A stretch of DNA of 64,000 nucleotides from Diadema setosum (Eukaryota > Echinodermata > Echinoidea > Diadematoida > Diadematidae): contig CM067066.1 in NCBI GenBank assembly GCA_033980235.1, positions 40,109,455 through 40,173,454 on the forward strand, in the 5' to 3' direction. Each line of letters starts with the position of its first letter. The first letter of the stretch is position 1. This document shows positions 1 through 12,370 of the stretch, piece after piece. Made by a program: the position numbers and the translations under genes. Below the pieces are notes generated by a model, which had not been told where the DNA came from, did not search any database, and saw nothing but the letters and a program-made list of their open reading frames with translations.

Positions 1-2481
1 CAATAAGTCTTATAATTATATATCAAACAACATTATTATCATATCACACTCAGAATATGATCTCTTATGTTGTTGCCAGCACAAAGACCTTATCAATAAC
101 TCCACTTATATCCCTGATTTCAATTATTTCTGCTGTATTTTTCCTTCCATAACTTTTCTTTGGCTTTCAACTCTTTTTCTTCTGAATTTTACCTAGTATC
201 TTACGCTTTCCTTACAAGCCACACAGACAGTAACATCCAGTCTACAGGCCTAGGTCAAGGTAAAGAAAAAAAAAAAACAACTGAAATTAATACTAAACAT
301 AATGCAGATTGATTACACTAGCAATATTTAGGCATAGTTGTTAGTTTTCTTTAATATCTTTCTTGTTTTCTGTTTCTGCCAAAAGACGTGGAAGGAAGTG
401 TGATTCAGACAAGTTACAATATCATTCTGTTGAAGCTGTACAACAGTTTAGAAAGTCAAGAATAGATTCTTGCTATAACATCCCAAGATGAATGGAGTAC
501 TTTAATACACAGGTTATACAGAACACCACAAAAATAGACCAGATTATCAAACGTTGTATTGATGGAGTCCTTTAATAAGACTGGAATGTATACGAGTGAG
601 AGAAAATCTACTTTTTGAAAGCGCATTCCCTCTTTCTTTACAGGTATCTAAATAGAATGTCATGACCCCTGTAAGCTATTCTGTGTAACTAACCACCAAC
701 TTATGCAGATTACAAAATTAGAACTCTCTTGACAGCTGACTTTTAACAACTGGTTGGCAACTGTTGCCCGCTCTAATTATAAACTCATTTGCGATTTCAA
801 ACTTATACCTTGTAAATTGCCTGAGCATTGCTATATATTAACCATGGCAGCTTGAAGTTGCAAGCAAACAGGCTTGCCAAAATGAACTTTAATTAGCCAA
901 AACTTAAAACACTGTTTTAGTTCACAAACACATCTGACATTTACTCAAACCTGCATCGTAGAATTTTTAAAAATACGGAAAGGAATGTCATTCAACAAAG
1001 TGAAAGAATTGTGCACAAGTGTTACAAAAGGTACATTCAGTCAACTGAGGATAGGCAGTAATAAGATTGACATATGTTACAAGAAAAAAAAAATAATTTG
1101 GTTTGTATATATCCATTTAATACACAAACTAGGAGGCACAGCATGCTAAGACTTGACTACTCTTAATCAAAATAGACAAACCAAACCATGCATGCATATA
1201 TGACTAGACAGCATAAGAGCGAAAAATCTGTTTAGGCAAGAATTATGCTAAATTTACAACTACTGCACAGCAAGAACACACTAAGGCTATTTTGAATGAC
1301 AAAAACAAAGTCTTCCACTTCAAGGTCTGACATCTGTTCAACTTGATAATATCTTTTTAACACCTCAAGCCTTATCAGTTATCTCATCATTCTTTCAATG
1401 AACGTACTCGAAATGATGAAAGCCACAAAAGGCATCTTTCTTCCAGAGGTGCAGCAGGTAGGACAACACTAGTGTAGATTTAGAAATTAGTCACTTGCCT
1501 GTTTGACATTTTACACTGATTTGCATGTCACAGTCTTGACTGTAGGTTTCTTGGAAACAAATAGGATGAATTAACTTGACTAAACTTAGTTTAGCTTTTG
1601 GGTTTTGTTTTTACCTATTTATCAATTTAGGAGATCTATTTAATCACCTATTTCAGTAATCATTTATGCATCATTTGATAAATCCATACACTAATCAATT
1701 CACTCATTTATTCATAGCAATTATATATATTTTCATCCATTTCATATAGAAGCTTCAAGCTACTTATTCATACATGTTCAGGTTTCATTTACCTACTCAT
1801 CTAATGAAATGCATATCCCTTACAAAAAAAAAAAAAAAAAAATGTGAATGATGGTCTCACTTCCAATACATCACAAAAAAAGTAATAAACATCTTTTCAC
1901 TGACCACAAAGACACATACCACATAGAGCAACATGACTGAAAATCCTTAGCTTGAAATAACCCTCAGGATTTTAAAACCTGTCTATGAAGGTCCTGTTTA
2001 CCTTTTGGGAGCAGTGATTTAAAAAGCGTTACTTCAAGATATCACATTTGATGCATATGTGTAGGTCTGTTGTATCACTAAACATCCTACCATATACAAT
2101 TTTTGCACTAAAGCCTAAAATATAAGGAGATATCAGTATTTTTCTCATTAAACCGTAACTGTAGACGATTTAGTCTGGAAACATTTTTATTATAACTATT
2201 GTTCACATTTTGTGTATTCAACAATACTTAACATCGACTATACAGATTCAAATTTTTACAGTGGTTGTTTCTATCCCTAACTCACATTTTAGAACTATTT
2301 TAAAGCCCTAATGCTGGACTTTTGTTTCTTCTGCAAATGGTAAATTCTGCCTTTAACTTATCTTGACTTGACGTTAACATTGTATATCAACATGTTGCCA
2401 ACAGAACTCATCGAGTATAGTCTTGCAATCATAACAGGTGAATAATGTCTACTCATTAATATTCCATATAAAAGGCATTAA
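1..2481. other. AT-rich non-coding DNA, no gene seen
   Basis: No open frame of note and no recognisable exon, RNA gene or inverted-repeat element was found here. The stretch holds homopolymer A/T runs (for example near 1823-1841). It could be intron or 3' flank of a minus-strand gene starting near 8.75 kb, but nothing in the sequence proves this. Confidence 0.6.
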
Positions 2482-2566
2482 CCCGTTGAAGACAAGTCCA
2501 GAGTATACTCGGGTAGGTGTCTATGGGAAATGTGTGTTGTAGCAATATGAGTGAATCCTCAATGGG
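2482..2566 (-). repeat. 85-bp TTAA-flanked MITE, copy 1
   Basis: A short element starting CCCGTTGAAGAC right after TTAA (2478-2481) and ending CTCAATGGG before TTCA, a decayed TTAA. A second copy of exactly the same length lies at 29687..29771 in the opposite orientation; both carry an internal GGGAAATG word. TTAA target duplication with CCC termini fits a piggyBac-type non-autonomous element; that family assignment is inference. Confidence 0.65.
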
Positions 2567-4427
2567 TTCAGGAGTCATTCCTGCTCACTAGCTTCGTATA
2601 CTGACCCAATTGCCCACAATGCAACAGTGGGTGCTATGATATCTAGTCCCTCCAGAACCATTGACAAAATTTTCCCTTAGTATAAAAACCCAAGAAAATA
2701 TGCAACTTCATAATAGCTATTGACAAGTTGGAAATATGTTAGAGCAATTAAAAGCCTTCAAGAGAAAGAAAATATTTTTATTTCTTGATTGCAAGTCAGC
2801 TTTTTAACTGTATGCAAGAGGCCAATGTCTGGTTTAGATTTTTTTTTTTTTTAAATCAAGCTGGATAGTAGATCATGCAAACTAATTCATACCACAAGCA
2901 GACCTATTTCTTTAGAAATCATATTTCTCAACAATATTCTACCAAGATATAGAGAAGGCCACCCTGACTAGGCAAAATCATGTCTATAAAGCTCTATATG
3001 AAATGACAAACAATAATTAGCCTCAAAATCAATAACCGCATACAAAATCTGCTCACATCCACCCAAAGTAATCTCTTGCATTTTATTATTTCACCTGTTT
3101 ACACAAGTTTTATTTTCCCAAGAATCATTCCCAAGTGTGATTCCACTTAAAGCTATTTCCTTTTCCTCTCCAGCTCCTCCTCTTTCATTTCAAAAATATT
3201 TCCTCTTTCAAATTTGTAAGAGATATAATAACACATGGCCCACATACAACTGTCTCCCTGGTGTAGCATGAAGCAATGGGTGGTGATTGCACAGTGAGGT
3301 ATATGATCAGTATTCGCTAGCATTGTTTTTGAAGTAAGTGTCCTCCAGAGTCCATTCTACATCATTTATCACCTTACAATAAAAGCTGTCTGCGGGTGAG
3401 GCAAATCACTGGTAGGCAGTAAGAAGAAAAAATACACACAGTGATAATAACGCCAGCGATTTCTTTAGCCCCAGGTACCCACTGGCAGGATAGAGACCAA
3501 CTCTCCCGGTGACCCTTGACCTTGAAGTTCTAATCAGGCTTGAAGGTGGTCATAGCAACACAAACCCTAAGCCTTCCACAACAAACTACCTTCTCTTCAT
3601 CTAGTTTTCCCAGAAGTTTCCACTGTAACACCCTCTTCTTATGTCTGCTGCCCCCCCCCCCATTCCTTCCTTTCTTCCTTTCTCATCTTCTCTTTGTCCA
3701 TTTATTATCCTCACGTTAATTTCCAGATCATTGTTTGTGCACTTGATCCCTAGCTTCATAATTAATTCCTTTCATTAATCTAAACTCGACAGCCCATTTA
3801 GGATTCAAAACATACATTTTATCAGGACAAAAAGGTGCCAAATTAATTGGAGAAGGTTCAGTGAAGATGCCCAGGGATTTTCAGGTGCTCTGCTCTGCCC
3901 AATCCTATTCTCATTGAAAATTAGTGCCCACAATTATTGCTATCTCTAGCAGTCCACTAGAGGCTAAGCAACGAAGCTTCCACATGATGAATGTTGCAAA
4001 TATGTGACGATTAACATGCAAAGGTTGTTGCATAGAATCCCATGGATGATTACAACACGCCAAATCACGGTGCTAGATTTATGGACCCCATCAATTGGGG
4101 GTTTAATTTGATTTCTGCTCCAAGACAAATTACAAGAACACAGTGTATGAATACAAAATGGGTCTCCTTGGCACACTATTCTCGATCTGGCTTTCACTAA
4201 ATAACAAATGCACTTCAAACATGCAATTTTGTTTTATGCCATCAGTGTAGGCCACAAGAGCACTATATTTCACATTGGACATTGTTTAATATGAATATGC
4301 ATTACATGTCCAAACTTTTTTCTTGTTTGTTGTCCTATTTCATTGTTTTTGTGTTGAGCTTTTTCCTGTTTCTCCACATTCTAAGAAAAACTGCATTCAC
4401 TAGTCTTTAGGAGTCACCAGCATTAGT
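2567..4427. other. Non-coding stretch, nothing recognised
   Basis: AT-rich sequence with a C homopolymer at about 3650-3661 and CT-rich tracts around 3160-3200 and 3660-3700. No credible exon or terminal inverted repeat was seen. Confidence 0.55.
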
Positions 4428-4431
4428 TTAA

Positions 4432-4810
4432 AGGGCTCATATAGTTTTGGTTGAGACCTAACTTCAGGTTTTTAACATTCTGGGGGGAGATAATGAGAAA
4501 CCTTTTATGAAATATGAAAGAGCATGTAATTCCAAGAGGAATTCAATGTTTATTTGATGAAAATTGGTTATGAAATGGCTGATACCCAAAACAGAGCAAT
4601 AAAGATAAAGTGTGGGACCCACATTTCATTACGATTGCTTTGTTTTACTTTGTTTTTGGATGTCTCAGCCATTCCAAAACCGATTTTCATCAAATAAGCT
4701 TTGAATTCCTCTTAGAATGGCATGCTCTGTACCATTTCATATGTGGTTTCTTGGTATCTCGCAAAAAGTTAAAAGCCAAATCCTCAGCTCCACCAATACT
4801 GTCCATCCCT
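4432..4810. repeat. TTAA-flanked foldback element, 379 bp
   Basis: The two halves are diverged inverted copies. The left arm runs from AGGGCTCATATAGTTTTGG through AGAGCATG, GAATTC, TTTGATGAAAAT and AATGGCTGA. The right arm carries the complements in mirror order (TCAGCCATT, ATTTTCATCAAAT, GAATTC, CATGCTCT) and ends CCATCCCT. Both ends abut TTAA (4428-4431 and 4811-4814). AGGG termini with TTAA duplication resemble Kolobok-type non-autonomous elements (inference). The open frames on both strands here (4610-4954 +, 4737-4943 -) are by-products of this element, not genes. Confidence 0.7.
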
Positions 4811-4814
4811 TTAA

Positions 4815-7110
4815 ACATTCGGACCCTACACATTGGAAATTCCCATTCTGGAGTAGGTTATGTAGAAATCGCCCATCAAAACCACTTGTGCTATTCTGCT
4901 GAAATCTCTTCAGGAAGACTGCAGCTACACTGGCTGGAACCATTGAAGAGTTAGCAGCTGTCAGGAAAAATCTGTCATATCTATCAACTTTATTTCATAA
5001 AATGTTTTCATTCTTCCATAGGCTTCATAAAAAATATCTGAGAATGCACTACATAGCATGCTCATATTTGTTTTTTTCTCCTGAAAGAAGGAAAAACCCC
5101 TTTTATGTATTTTACTTCACCAGCCATTATTTGTGAATTGTAGTTGTATTACCCTCCACATGTGTGCTCATTCCTTTATCTTTCCTGAATAAAACCTTTC
5201 CTGCAGTGAATGACACCAACCGCTTTGCACAGCTTTAGGAGTGATGGTAGCCTGCTCTTGGCTATGCAGGAACTAAAATGTGTAATACGAGATGATAGGT
5301 CAGGTATAATAACCTTGGTTGTTTGGCCCTATTCAAACAATCTGCAAATAAAGCTACTGTCGGCAAGCAAGACTGGGGAACAGCAGAGGCATGCATGTGA
5401 GCCGAGCGGGACTGTGTCACATGACACACTGATGTGGTAGACATCAAATGAAAGCACTAAGGGTTTTATTGCCTGCAGACAAGAACTTTTGCAATTAATG
5501 CCCTTCTACTCTAAACCTATCTTCATTTATTTAACAGCTAGGATTGAAACCAACAAAAAGCCCTGTGGAACTGCAACCATTTCATTTTTAGAGAGTGGCA
5601 TTTATGAAACTTTAAAGTGATATGTAAGCTTCACTATCAATGAACTGCACTATTTTTCATCAAATTGCAAAGAACATTAAATGAAGTGAATAAAATCATC
5701 ATACAAACCAGTAAGAGAGATAAAGAAAAAAATGTATGATATAAGAATGTAAAATGTATTTTGATGCAATGTACAGACACAAAGAGTATGCTTCTGACAA
5801 ATAAGCAAGTTTGATTTAAAACTTACATGTCACTTCATGAACTTGCATGATAAGTGTGAATGTGTCTTTACTGACAACTTGCAATAACTGTGGAATAAAG
5901 AGTTAGAGGAATAGAGAAAAAGACAATACAGGTACCATCTACTTCTGACTGTTTAATAGGATATAGTTATGCCTTTATGCCAGAGAATCTTCTTCTGTCA
6001 AAATGGATGACACAGTGAAAACAGATCAGTGTGTATTTCAGGTAAATTCACACACACACAAAAAATAATAATCTTATGACCATTCAAATACAAGCTTTTA
6101 TCTCACACTATATCCAGTGGGAATAAGAAGCAAATAATATTTTAAATTTATGCTTTTCATGTGTCTGGTGTCCATAAACCTGCCTGTTTTGTACACACAT
6201 TGATACAATCTTACTCAGAAGCAGTTTATGAATCCAAAGAGTTGTTAAGGTAAGTGATTTCCTCCTGAACAGAGGATGTTGTGGACATCAAGAATAGTCA
6301 AATTTATTCTCTCTGTGCAACAAGTACATTTTAGTCCATACAATACTACAGACCTTGTCCTTACTCCAGAATAATCAAGGTTAAAGATCTCCTCCCAAAC
6401 ACATGACAATGAGTCCAACATTGTAACTCAAGAATAATCATATTCCGGTCTTTACTATGCACAAGTTATGAGTATCATTTGTATATATGTCTACATAATA
6501 TAACTAAATGAGAGATTCTATGTTGGCGGACCTGGCAGCCAGTAAACACAGCCTGGATAGTCTCTCGCTCTTAACATTTACTTCCTAGACTATACAGGCT
6601 GACCTTTCTCTTATCTGAGACATCACCTCTTCTCTAAGCCATAAACTATAATAGAGCATGTATTCTTACAGGTATGAGAAAAAGAGAAGAGAATAATAGG
6701 CATGCTGAAAACTCCAGGGCATTTCAGAAACAAACTAAAGTGCATGGCATACTCACATTTCAGGGTTTTAATGACTTGTGTGTTTCTACAGAAGGTCAGT
6801 TTGACACAAACTACTGCTAACCTACAGAGCACATGATGACTTTTCCATTTCATTATGCTCCCATAGAATATTGTCCATTTTTTTCAGGATTGGATATGAG
6901 TTTTTTGTATTTAATTAACTTTAAATGTTGCCACGTTACACTTTAATATTACAAGGAGTACAATCCAAGTGATATAACCAAATGGACCTGTACATACCAT
7001 AGGCCTATACAGTCACTGCAGAGTGAGAGGTTCCTCTATACAAAAACCAATACCCACATACTATGTAGGTAGGCCTATACATAAAACCATCTGGATTATT
7101 GTGTAAGTCA
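4815..7110. other. Non-coding stretch, nothing recognised
   Basis: AT-rich with short chance frames only. A CA run lies near 6048-6060. No splice-bounded coding exon or repeat boundary could be supported. Confidence 0.55.
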
Positions 7111-7319
7111 CTGTAAAAGTGGAAATTTTCGCGGTGTTGAAATTTTCGCGCATTTCGCGCAAACCGAAACTAGCGCGAATACAAAAGCACGCAAATATTT
7201 TTGCTTGCCATATGTCCCAGTAGTTGATGTCTTGATTCCACGGAATTAAAAACATGCGAAACTCTTCTTTCCCCACCGAGCGTGAAAAATTAGTAGTGTG
7301 AATATATCCACTCTTACAG
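7111..7319. repeat. TA-type MITE family A, copy 1
   Basis: Terminal inverted repeats CTGTAAAAGTGGA and TCCACTCTTACAG enclose 209 bp rich in TTTTCGCG and GCGCAAA words; the right side abuts TA. The interior (GAAACTAGCGCGAA, AAAAGCAC, ATTTTTGCTTGCCATATG) recurs at 63594..63815 and, more diverged, at 21965..22148. TA flanks and CTGTAAAA ends suggest a Tc1/mariner-type non-autonomous element. Confidence 0.8.
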
Positions 7320-8389
7320 TACCCTTGCATATGAACAAATTCTCATCCTCTGAAAGAACACAGTATTTTTCTCTATTTTTTAACATACATTTACAAACAA
7401 ATGTAGGCCTACCTCACAGTCACACAAAGGCAATTAAGTATACAACACACTCGTGTTGTAAATAGGTATGAAATAAAATTGTTACTGCTTAGTGGACATA
7501 TGCTGGCTTCATGTAGTCTATTATTACTGTTTTGTGCTCAATATAGAATTTAAATTCTCTTCAGCTCTAGGGCAGATCAAAGGGCCCTGGGAACACAATA
7601 CAAACAAATAGGCCTATATATATATATACACATAAATATTTACCAAGTGTATATGTGTGTATGATGAATATATGTATATTATGAAAAAAAAAAATTGTTC
7701 TCTGCTTAAAAAGCACTTGCACCCTGAATAAAAAGTAAAACAAACAAACAAATGATGTTGTGATGAAGTCAACACAATATCGAGAGACCTGTGATTCAAG
7801 CTGTGCCAGCACACAAACAGCCCTACCACTCACCCTTCACTGTGCGGCACTGACCAAATCCCACAAAACACCCATCCTCGGGCAAATAACAGATTTAAAA
7901 TGCTGAAATCTTTGCCTAAAATGAATGTTCTAGTCTGCGTAGAGACCAAAAATATAGCTTTGTGACAACTAAACTTGCATTATTGATCACTAGAATTCAT
8001 AGTACTACTGGTTTCTTCATCTCATTTAGGAATTTTCTCTTCAAGCAGCCTCATTCTGTGACTAAAATTTTGTTCTTCTGTCATCATCATTGTTATTCTG
8101 AATCAAAAATGTAGGGCCTAAACAAAACATGTGGAAATTCTTATTCAAAACTCTCTAGTCTTTCAGCTCAACTTCACACATAATTCTTCATGCAAAACAT
8201 ATTTTCAGACATTTCTTTCACACTCACTATGAAGTGAACACCATGCAGGATGTGGATGACCCATTCATTTTCATTTCTGTTCAATATTGCAAGCACAGAA
8301 GGGATTAAAATCTTAACCTAGTTATCGACTTTAAATTTCATGTGGCATTTAGTTAAGTCCTATATTTAAGCTTAATGCTGATTTAAAAT
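7320..8389. other. Non-coding stretch, nothing recognised
   Basis: AT-rich, with a TA run near 7617-7630 and A-run 7684-7693. Minus-strand frames here read as low-complexity F/I/Y-rich translations of AT-rich DNA. No gene is supported. Confidence 0.55.
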
Positions 8390-9250
8390 CTCGTGGGATG
8401 TACGGATATCAAATCTGGCCTACGTTAGTCGGTAAAGGTGTAGGGGTCGTCGCGCGGGCCTCTCTCGTTCCACCGCGTCGGCCAACCATCGTCACATCCC
8501 CTTCACCCGCCGTTGTTTGCCTGGGCCCGTGCCTACAGGTGCACCGTGCATGTACGGGTAGCGGGCATCAACAATCAACTCGCATGCACATATTCCCCCG
8601 CCTTCGCACACAAGTCAACTCGGGTCAAACCACGATATTTCTGCCCAGAGTTATCTCAACAACGGACATCAAGTTTCGTTCATGCCTCCATGAAAACAGG
8701 ACATCAATATCACCAAATCATAAGCTTTAAACATTACTGCTGAGCTCTTACCTGAAGCTCACCGTAGGGCGGGATTAAAGCTGCGAGCAGAAATTGTCGC
8801 AAGATGACATTAGTCTTACAGTCAGTTCGTGATAATTATCGCACCTCGCTGGGGGAAAGTAATTAGCAACACATGGCACTGTACAGTCACAGCGGCGCTC
8901 TGGCTGCTACGCCCGCCCAGCTTCGGCGAGCGACAAGTGAAAAGGGGCTTCCAAGATCGGTCTTGTGGCGTTGCTGTCTTAGAAGGTCAGAAAAAATTTC
9001 GTAAGTGATGTAAATGATGGTTGAAAAATCACTGACACACAGTCACTTTCCAACAAAAGTTGCGATGGTTCAAGTCAAAGTAACGATGCTCGAACGGAAT
9101 TCTTTGGTGGAGAAGAACTGTCACAACGAGGAAAACTTCAGTTTCGATGATTCAGCGGCGCTTCACATTGAGCATAGAGACTGGAATTCGACACGAGATC
9201 GCCGAGCCAGCGAGTCGAGCTGTGAAGCATTGTTTTGCTAATTATTTCCA
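8390..9250 (-). promoter_or_regulatory. CpG-rich island, possible divergent promoter and first exon
   Basis: Base composition changes sharply: CpG dinucleotides become common (GTCGTCGCGCGGGCC near 8446, GCGGCGCTC near 8891, CGGCGAGCG near 8927) against an AT-rich background. On the minus strand a consensus splice donor CTTCAG|GTAAGAG occurs with the last exonic base at 8752. A 5' non-coding exon of a gene running leftwards would fit, since the frame starting at the ATG just upstream of this donor hits a stop before it. No coding exon of such a gene was recognised to the left, so this stays a hypothesis. Confidence 0.35.
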
Positions 9251-10199
9251 AAATGGCAGAGGCGTAATAAATGAGCATGCGTAATAGGTGCAAAGTCATT
9301 TGCATAGCTGATCTGTCAAGATTTTGGGGCAGTCTTTGGTATTTCTTCGATTCCTCCGCTATGACATAGGGCAGGCACCGAACATTTCCCGACTTTTTTA
9401 TTTTCTTACTTTCGAAATGATGACGGTTATGATTCTTGTATGGTCGTGAAGGCCTGATTGTGGAGACGCATCGACGTCACAAACCTGAACTATCTTTCTT
9501 TCATCTACTCCATCCTAGAGTATAATTGGACTTACAATACCTTAGGTGATATTTGCTATCAGTGCTGCTTAGTATATTCCATAAATTCTAAATATTACTG
9601 AACTTGGTAAGCAGCTAAGTTTGTTTTGCAGCAAACAGACGTAATGAATATTGCATTCAACGCTGCGATGTAATAGTTTTGACATGAAACGTGTTTACAA
9701 GTTCATGGCTATATTTAGTGACATGTTTTATTTAAAGATGAACATAATTGTTGGTCTGACCTTCGAGTGATAGCAAAACAGTGGTATATTTTTCAATCGC
9801 ACTACCATCTATAATATATTACTTAGAAGGGTTGTATATGTATATATATATATATATATATACACAAACACAATCATTTATAATATGATTACAAACATCT
9901 TATTTGCATGGTTGTTCACTACAGATGAACATATCTTTATCACATTTATGTTTAACATTTACTAACTTTTATATCTATTCCTTTGTTTATTTACTTCAGA
10001 TTTACTTATTTTCACATCAAATATCCTAAATGTCTGAGAAATGCTCCAACAAAATTTTCATCACTCAAATTAACGTTGGAAATTTGAAAGCATCATTTAG
10101 TGTCTCTTTTGTTATGTGCCATTTTATCTAGAAAATTACATTGTAACAGTACTAACACACAATATGTCCCAATGATATTTTTTCTTTAATTTGTTGAAA
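9251..10199. other. Non-coding stretch with a TA microsatellite
   Basis: Mostly AT-rich. A (TA)n run covers about 9838-9861. No exon or element ends were seen. Confidence 0.6.
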
Positions 10200-11132
10200 T
10201 GACTTCGTTCCAATGCTTGTGTTGAATCACACGGGACCGATTCTTCTCTCCGAGTCAGAGCCGAGGTTCACAAAAAGAGCGTGTCTGGTTGCTAACAGCG
10301 GCTCCTCACGTGGTTTTCCCCAACCCCAACCCACCAACTCGGCGTGCCAGACCGACTATGACGCATTCTCCGTGCACGAGACAGAAAGCACGGAATATAC
10401 CCGGGATTACCTATTACGCAACTTTTACCGTTACGTGATCACGTGATCTACATGACCTGAAGGCTGTGGTTTGTTTACTTTCCGCTGCGCCGACCAAGCA
10501 GAGAGCGCTGGCGCGACCGATCGCGGCTACCACTCCGCAAGTCTTAGGGGGCGGTGGGGATTCATAGTACTCCCGTCTTTACAGCATGCAGAATATCAAA
10601 CTAGAGCGAAAGTATGAAATGCTTTCAGAGTATTCTGTTGAGTATCATTCTAAGAACTTACAGATTTGTCAAATAAAGAAAATAATCAAGCCATAGCGTA
10701 CACAGAACTTATCGAACTCTCAATTTTATGTTACCCCTCCCCTATCAGAGCGATGGTGGTAGCGCCCGCCGATCATATTTCTCGGAAGTCCACCTGCTCA
10801 TTGGGGTCAACGGGAAGTGACGTTTTGATTTCAGACATGTGCGTGAAAGCTCGCCGTACAGCGAGATGGCGTACTGTACTCCTGTATAGCTTCTACGTGT
10901 GTTGTAGAGTTTGACCTGCTTGGCTTGCGTTAAACGCGCATACATGTGTGACTATGCATGCACTGCGGAATGTAAACACCGTTGTACACGTGCGAAGTAG
11001 GTTTCAACGCTGCACTGGGTGATATTGTGTGCAGTAATATACGAAATTGTCAACTGATATTCGGAGCATGTATTTCTGTTTCCCGTGGTTTTAACCAAGT
11101 CATTTTGGGGAGACACGTCCTGGTTTAAGGAT
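10200..11132 (+). promoter_or_regulatory. CpG-richer upstream region of the THTPA-like gene
   Basis: This region lies directly before exon 1 and is richer in CpG than the surroundings, especially 10490-10560 (GCTGCGCCGACC, GCGCTGGCGCGACCGATCGCGG). It contains a 12-bp palindromic E-box. No TATA box position can be fixed and the transcription start is unknown. It is called a promoter by position and composition. Confidence 0.45.
10437..10448. promoter_or_regulatory. Palindromic E-box GATCACGTGATC
   Basis: A perfect 12-bp palindrome containing TCACGTGA, the class of site bound by bHLH-zip factors of the USF/MITF/TFE type. It lies about 0.7 kb before the first ATG of the THTPA-like gene. The motif is seen; binding is inferred. 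Confidence 0.45.
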
Positions 11133-11159
11133 ATGAAATATGTCATCGAAGGGAGGTAA
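11133..11159 (+). promoter_or_regulatory. Eight-codon uORF overlapping the THTPA start
   Basis: An ATG at 11133 (G at -3) opens a short frame MKYVIEGR ending with TAA at 11157-11159. It overlaps the ATG at 11140 in another frame and ends one base before the ATG at 11161, which has the best context of the three (A at -3, G at +4). This favours initiation or re-initiation at 11161. It matters only if the transcription start lies upstream of 11133. Confidence 0.45.
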
Positions 11160-11719
11160 GATGGTAGAAATCGAGCGCAAATTTCTCGTGGTCGGTGACA
11201 CCAGCGCCAAGATTGTCAACGCTGGTGGGACGTTCAGCGGGGAAGTTACCCTTTCAGATAGTTATTTTGACGATGAGAATTACAGTTTAACAAAGCGAGA
11301 TTACTGGTTGAGGTGCAGAAATAGCAAGTGGGAGTTGAAGATGCCCCCTAAAAATCGACAAGATGATTCCGATTGTACACAGTATCAGGAGGTCACGACT
11401 GAAACAGATATTGTTGCACAGTTGTCGGCCATTTTGTCAACAGGGAATGCAGATGTTGTCAATGGAAATGAACAATGCACCAAAGATATTTCAGAATCTC
11501 AGCTTGTTGAGACATTTGTAAAGAGGAGAGGACTGGAACCATTTGCTGTTTTCACAAGCAACCGCAAGAATTACAGCTTTCAAGGGGGCATTTCAGTAAC
11601 TGTTGACGAAGCGGACTTTGGGTTCCAGGTTGGCGAGATCGAGATGATGGTTGAAGAAAATGATGGAGAAATGATCAGCAAGGCCATAGGAGACATCCAT
11701 ACACTTGCAGAGAGCCTAG
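11140..11719 (+). CDS. THTPA: Thiamine triphosphatase-like CYTH protein, exon 1
   Basis: This exon encodes the first 193 residues and one base of codon 194 of a CYTH-fold enzyme that hydrolyses thiamine triphosphate to the diphosphate in the cytosol. The family signature ExExK is at E10, E12, K14. Next come D-S-Y-F-D (40-44), Y-W-L-R-C-R (55-60) with the Trp and two Arg expected at the substrate site, W-E-L-K (64-67), the acidic Q-Y-Q-E (81-84), V-D-E-A-D-F-G (155-161) and G-E-I-E (165-168), which match the order in mammalian ThTPase. The open frame runs on to 11772, but residues after L-A-E-S-L-G do not fit the family, and AG|GTATAC at 11718-11723 is a good donor. The start may be 11140 or, with better context, 11161 (MVEIERKF). 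The exon lacks the C-terminal Lys strand, which is supplied by 53596..53717. Confidence 0.9.
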
Positions 11720-12289
11720 GTATACATACATTATGTAATCAGGTTGATTGCAGATACTGTACTATATCTTGATATCAGGTGTGCTTGCCAGAGACTGGTG
11801 ATCACAATGCTTAAATGGCCATAAAATGCACCCAACCAAATTTTGGGTGCAACATTTATAAATTAAACTTTTACCATCTTTGGTCCAACAGATTATGTAA
11901 TGCTAGGATTGAACTGGCCAGAAAGCACAGTTGAAACAAGAAATGATGCAGTATCATGCCATAGTCCACTATATGAGACTGGCACAGTTGCAAAATATCA
12001 CGCCATGCTGCACACATGCTTTGAACATAAATAAGTTATAGCAAGAAACAAGTTGTACAAGACCTTGTACAACGTATGTACGCGCATCATATAGTTCCTC
12101 AGTAAACTGCCATAGGCTGTTGTGTTGGTCTAGCTACATAGAAATGATGTGCAGAGTGGGTGTTTTTGTTTTTTTGTATCTTGTATTAAACACAATTCAA
12201 ACTTTATAAAAAATTTCAGTATGCTTGAGCAGTGCCCGGTAATCAGTATGGTGAGGTATTCAATATTGTTCCTCAATGTTAGTAATTTT

Positions 12290-12370
12290 TATGTATTTAT
12301 GTATTTATTTAGATATTTATTTATTTGTTTATTTATTTGTGTATTTATTTATTTAATTATTTATGCAAAA
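12290..12370. repeat. ATTT-type simple repeat
   Basis: A degenerate run of ATTT/GTATTT units, about 80 bp. The F/Y/I-rich frame translated across it is not a gene. Confidence 0.8.

Noticed and set aside
4610..4954. 114-codon + strand frame.
   Set aside because: Lies mostly across the TTAA foldback at 4432..4810; no domain.
9183..9196. GAATTCGACACGAG resembles the EcoRI cDNA-library adapter GAATTCGGCACGAG.
   Set aside because: One base differs, the flanks continue smoothly, and this is genomic sequence; most likely coincidence.
11720..11772. Read-through of THTPA exon 1 to a TGA, giving a 210-residue protein.
   Set aside because: The tail does not match the family, a good donor precedes it, and the true C-terminal strand is found at 53596.
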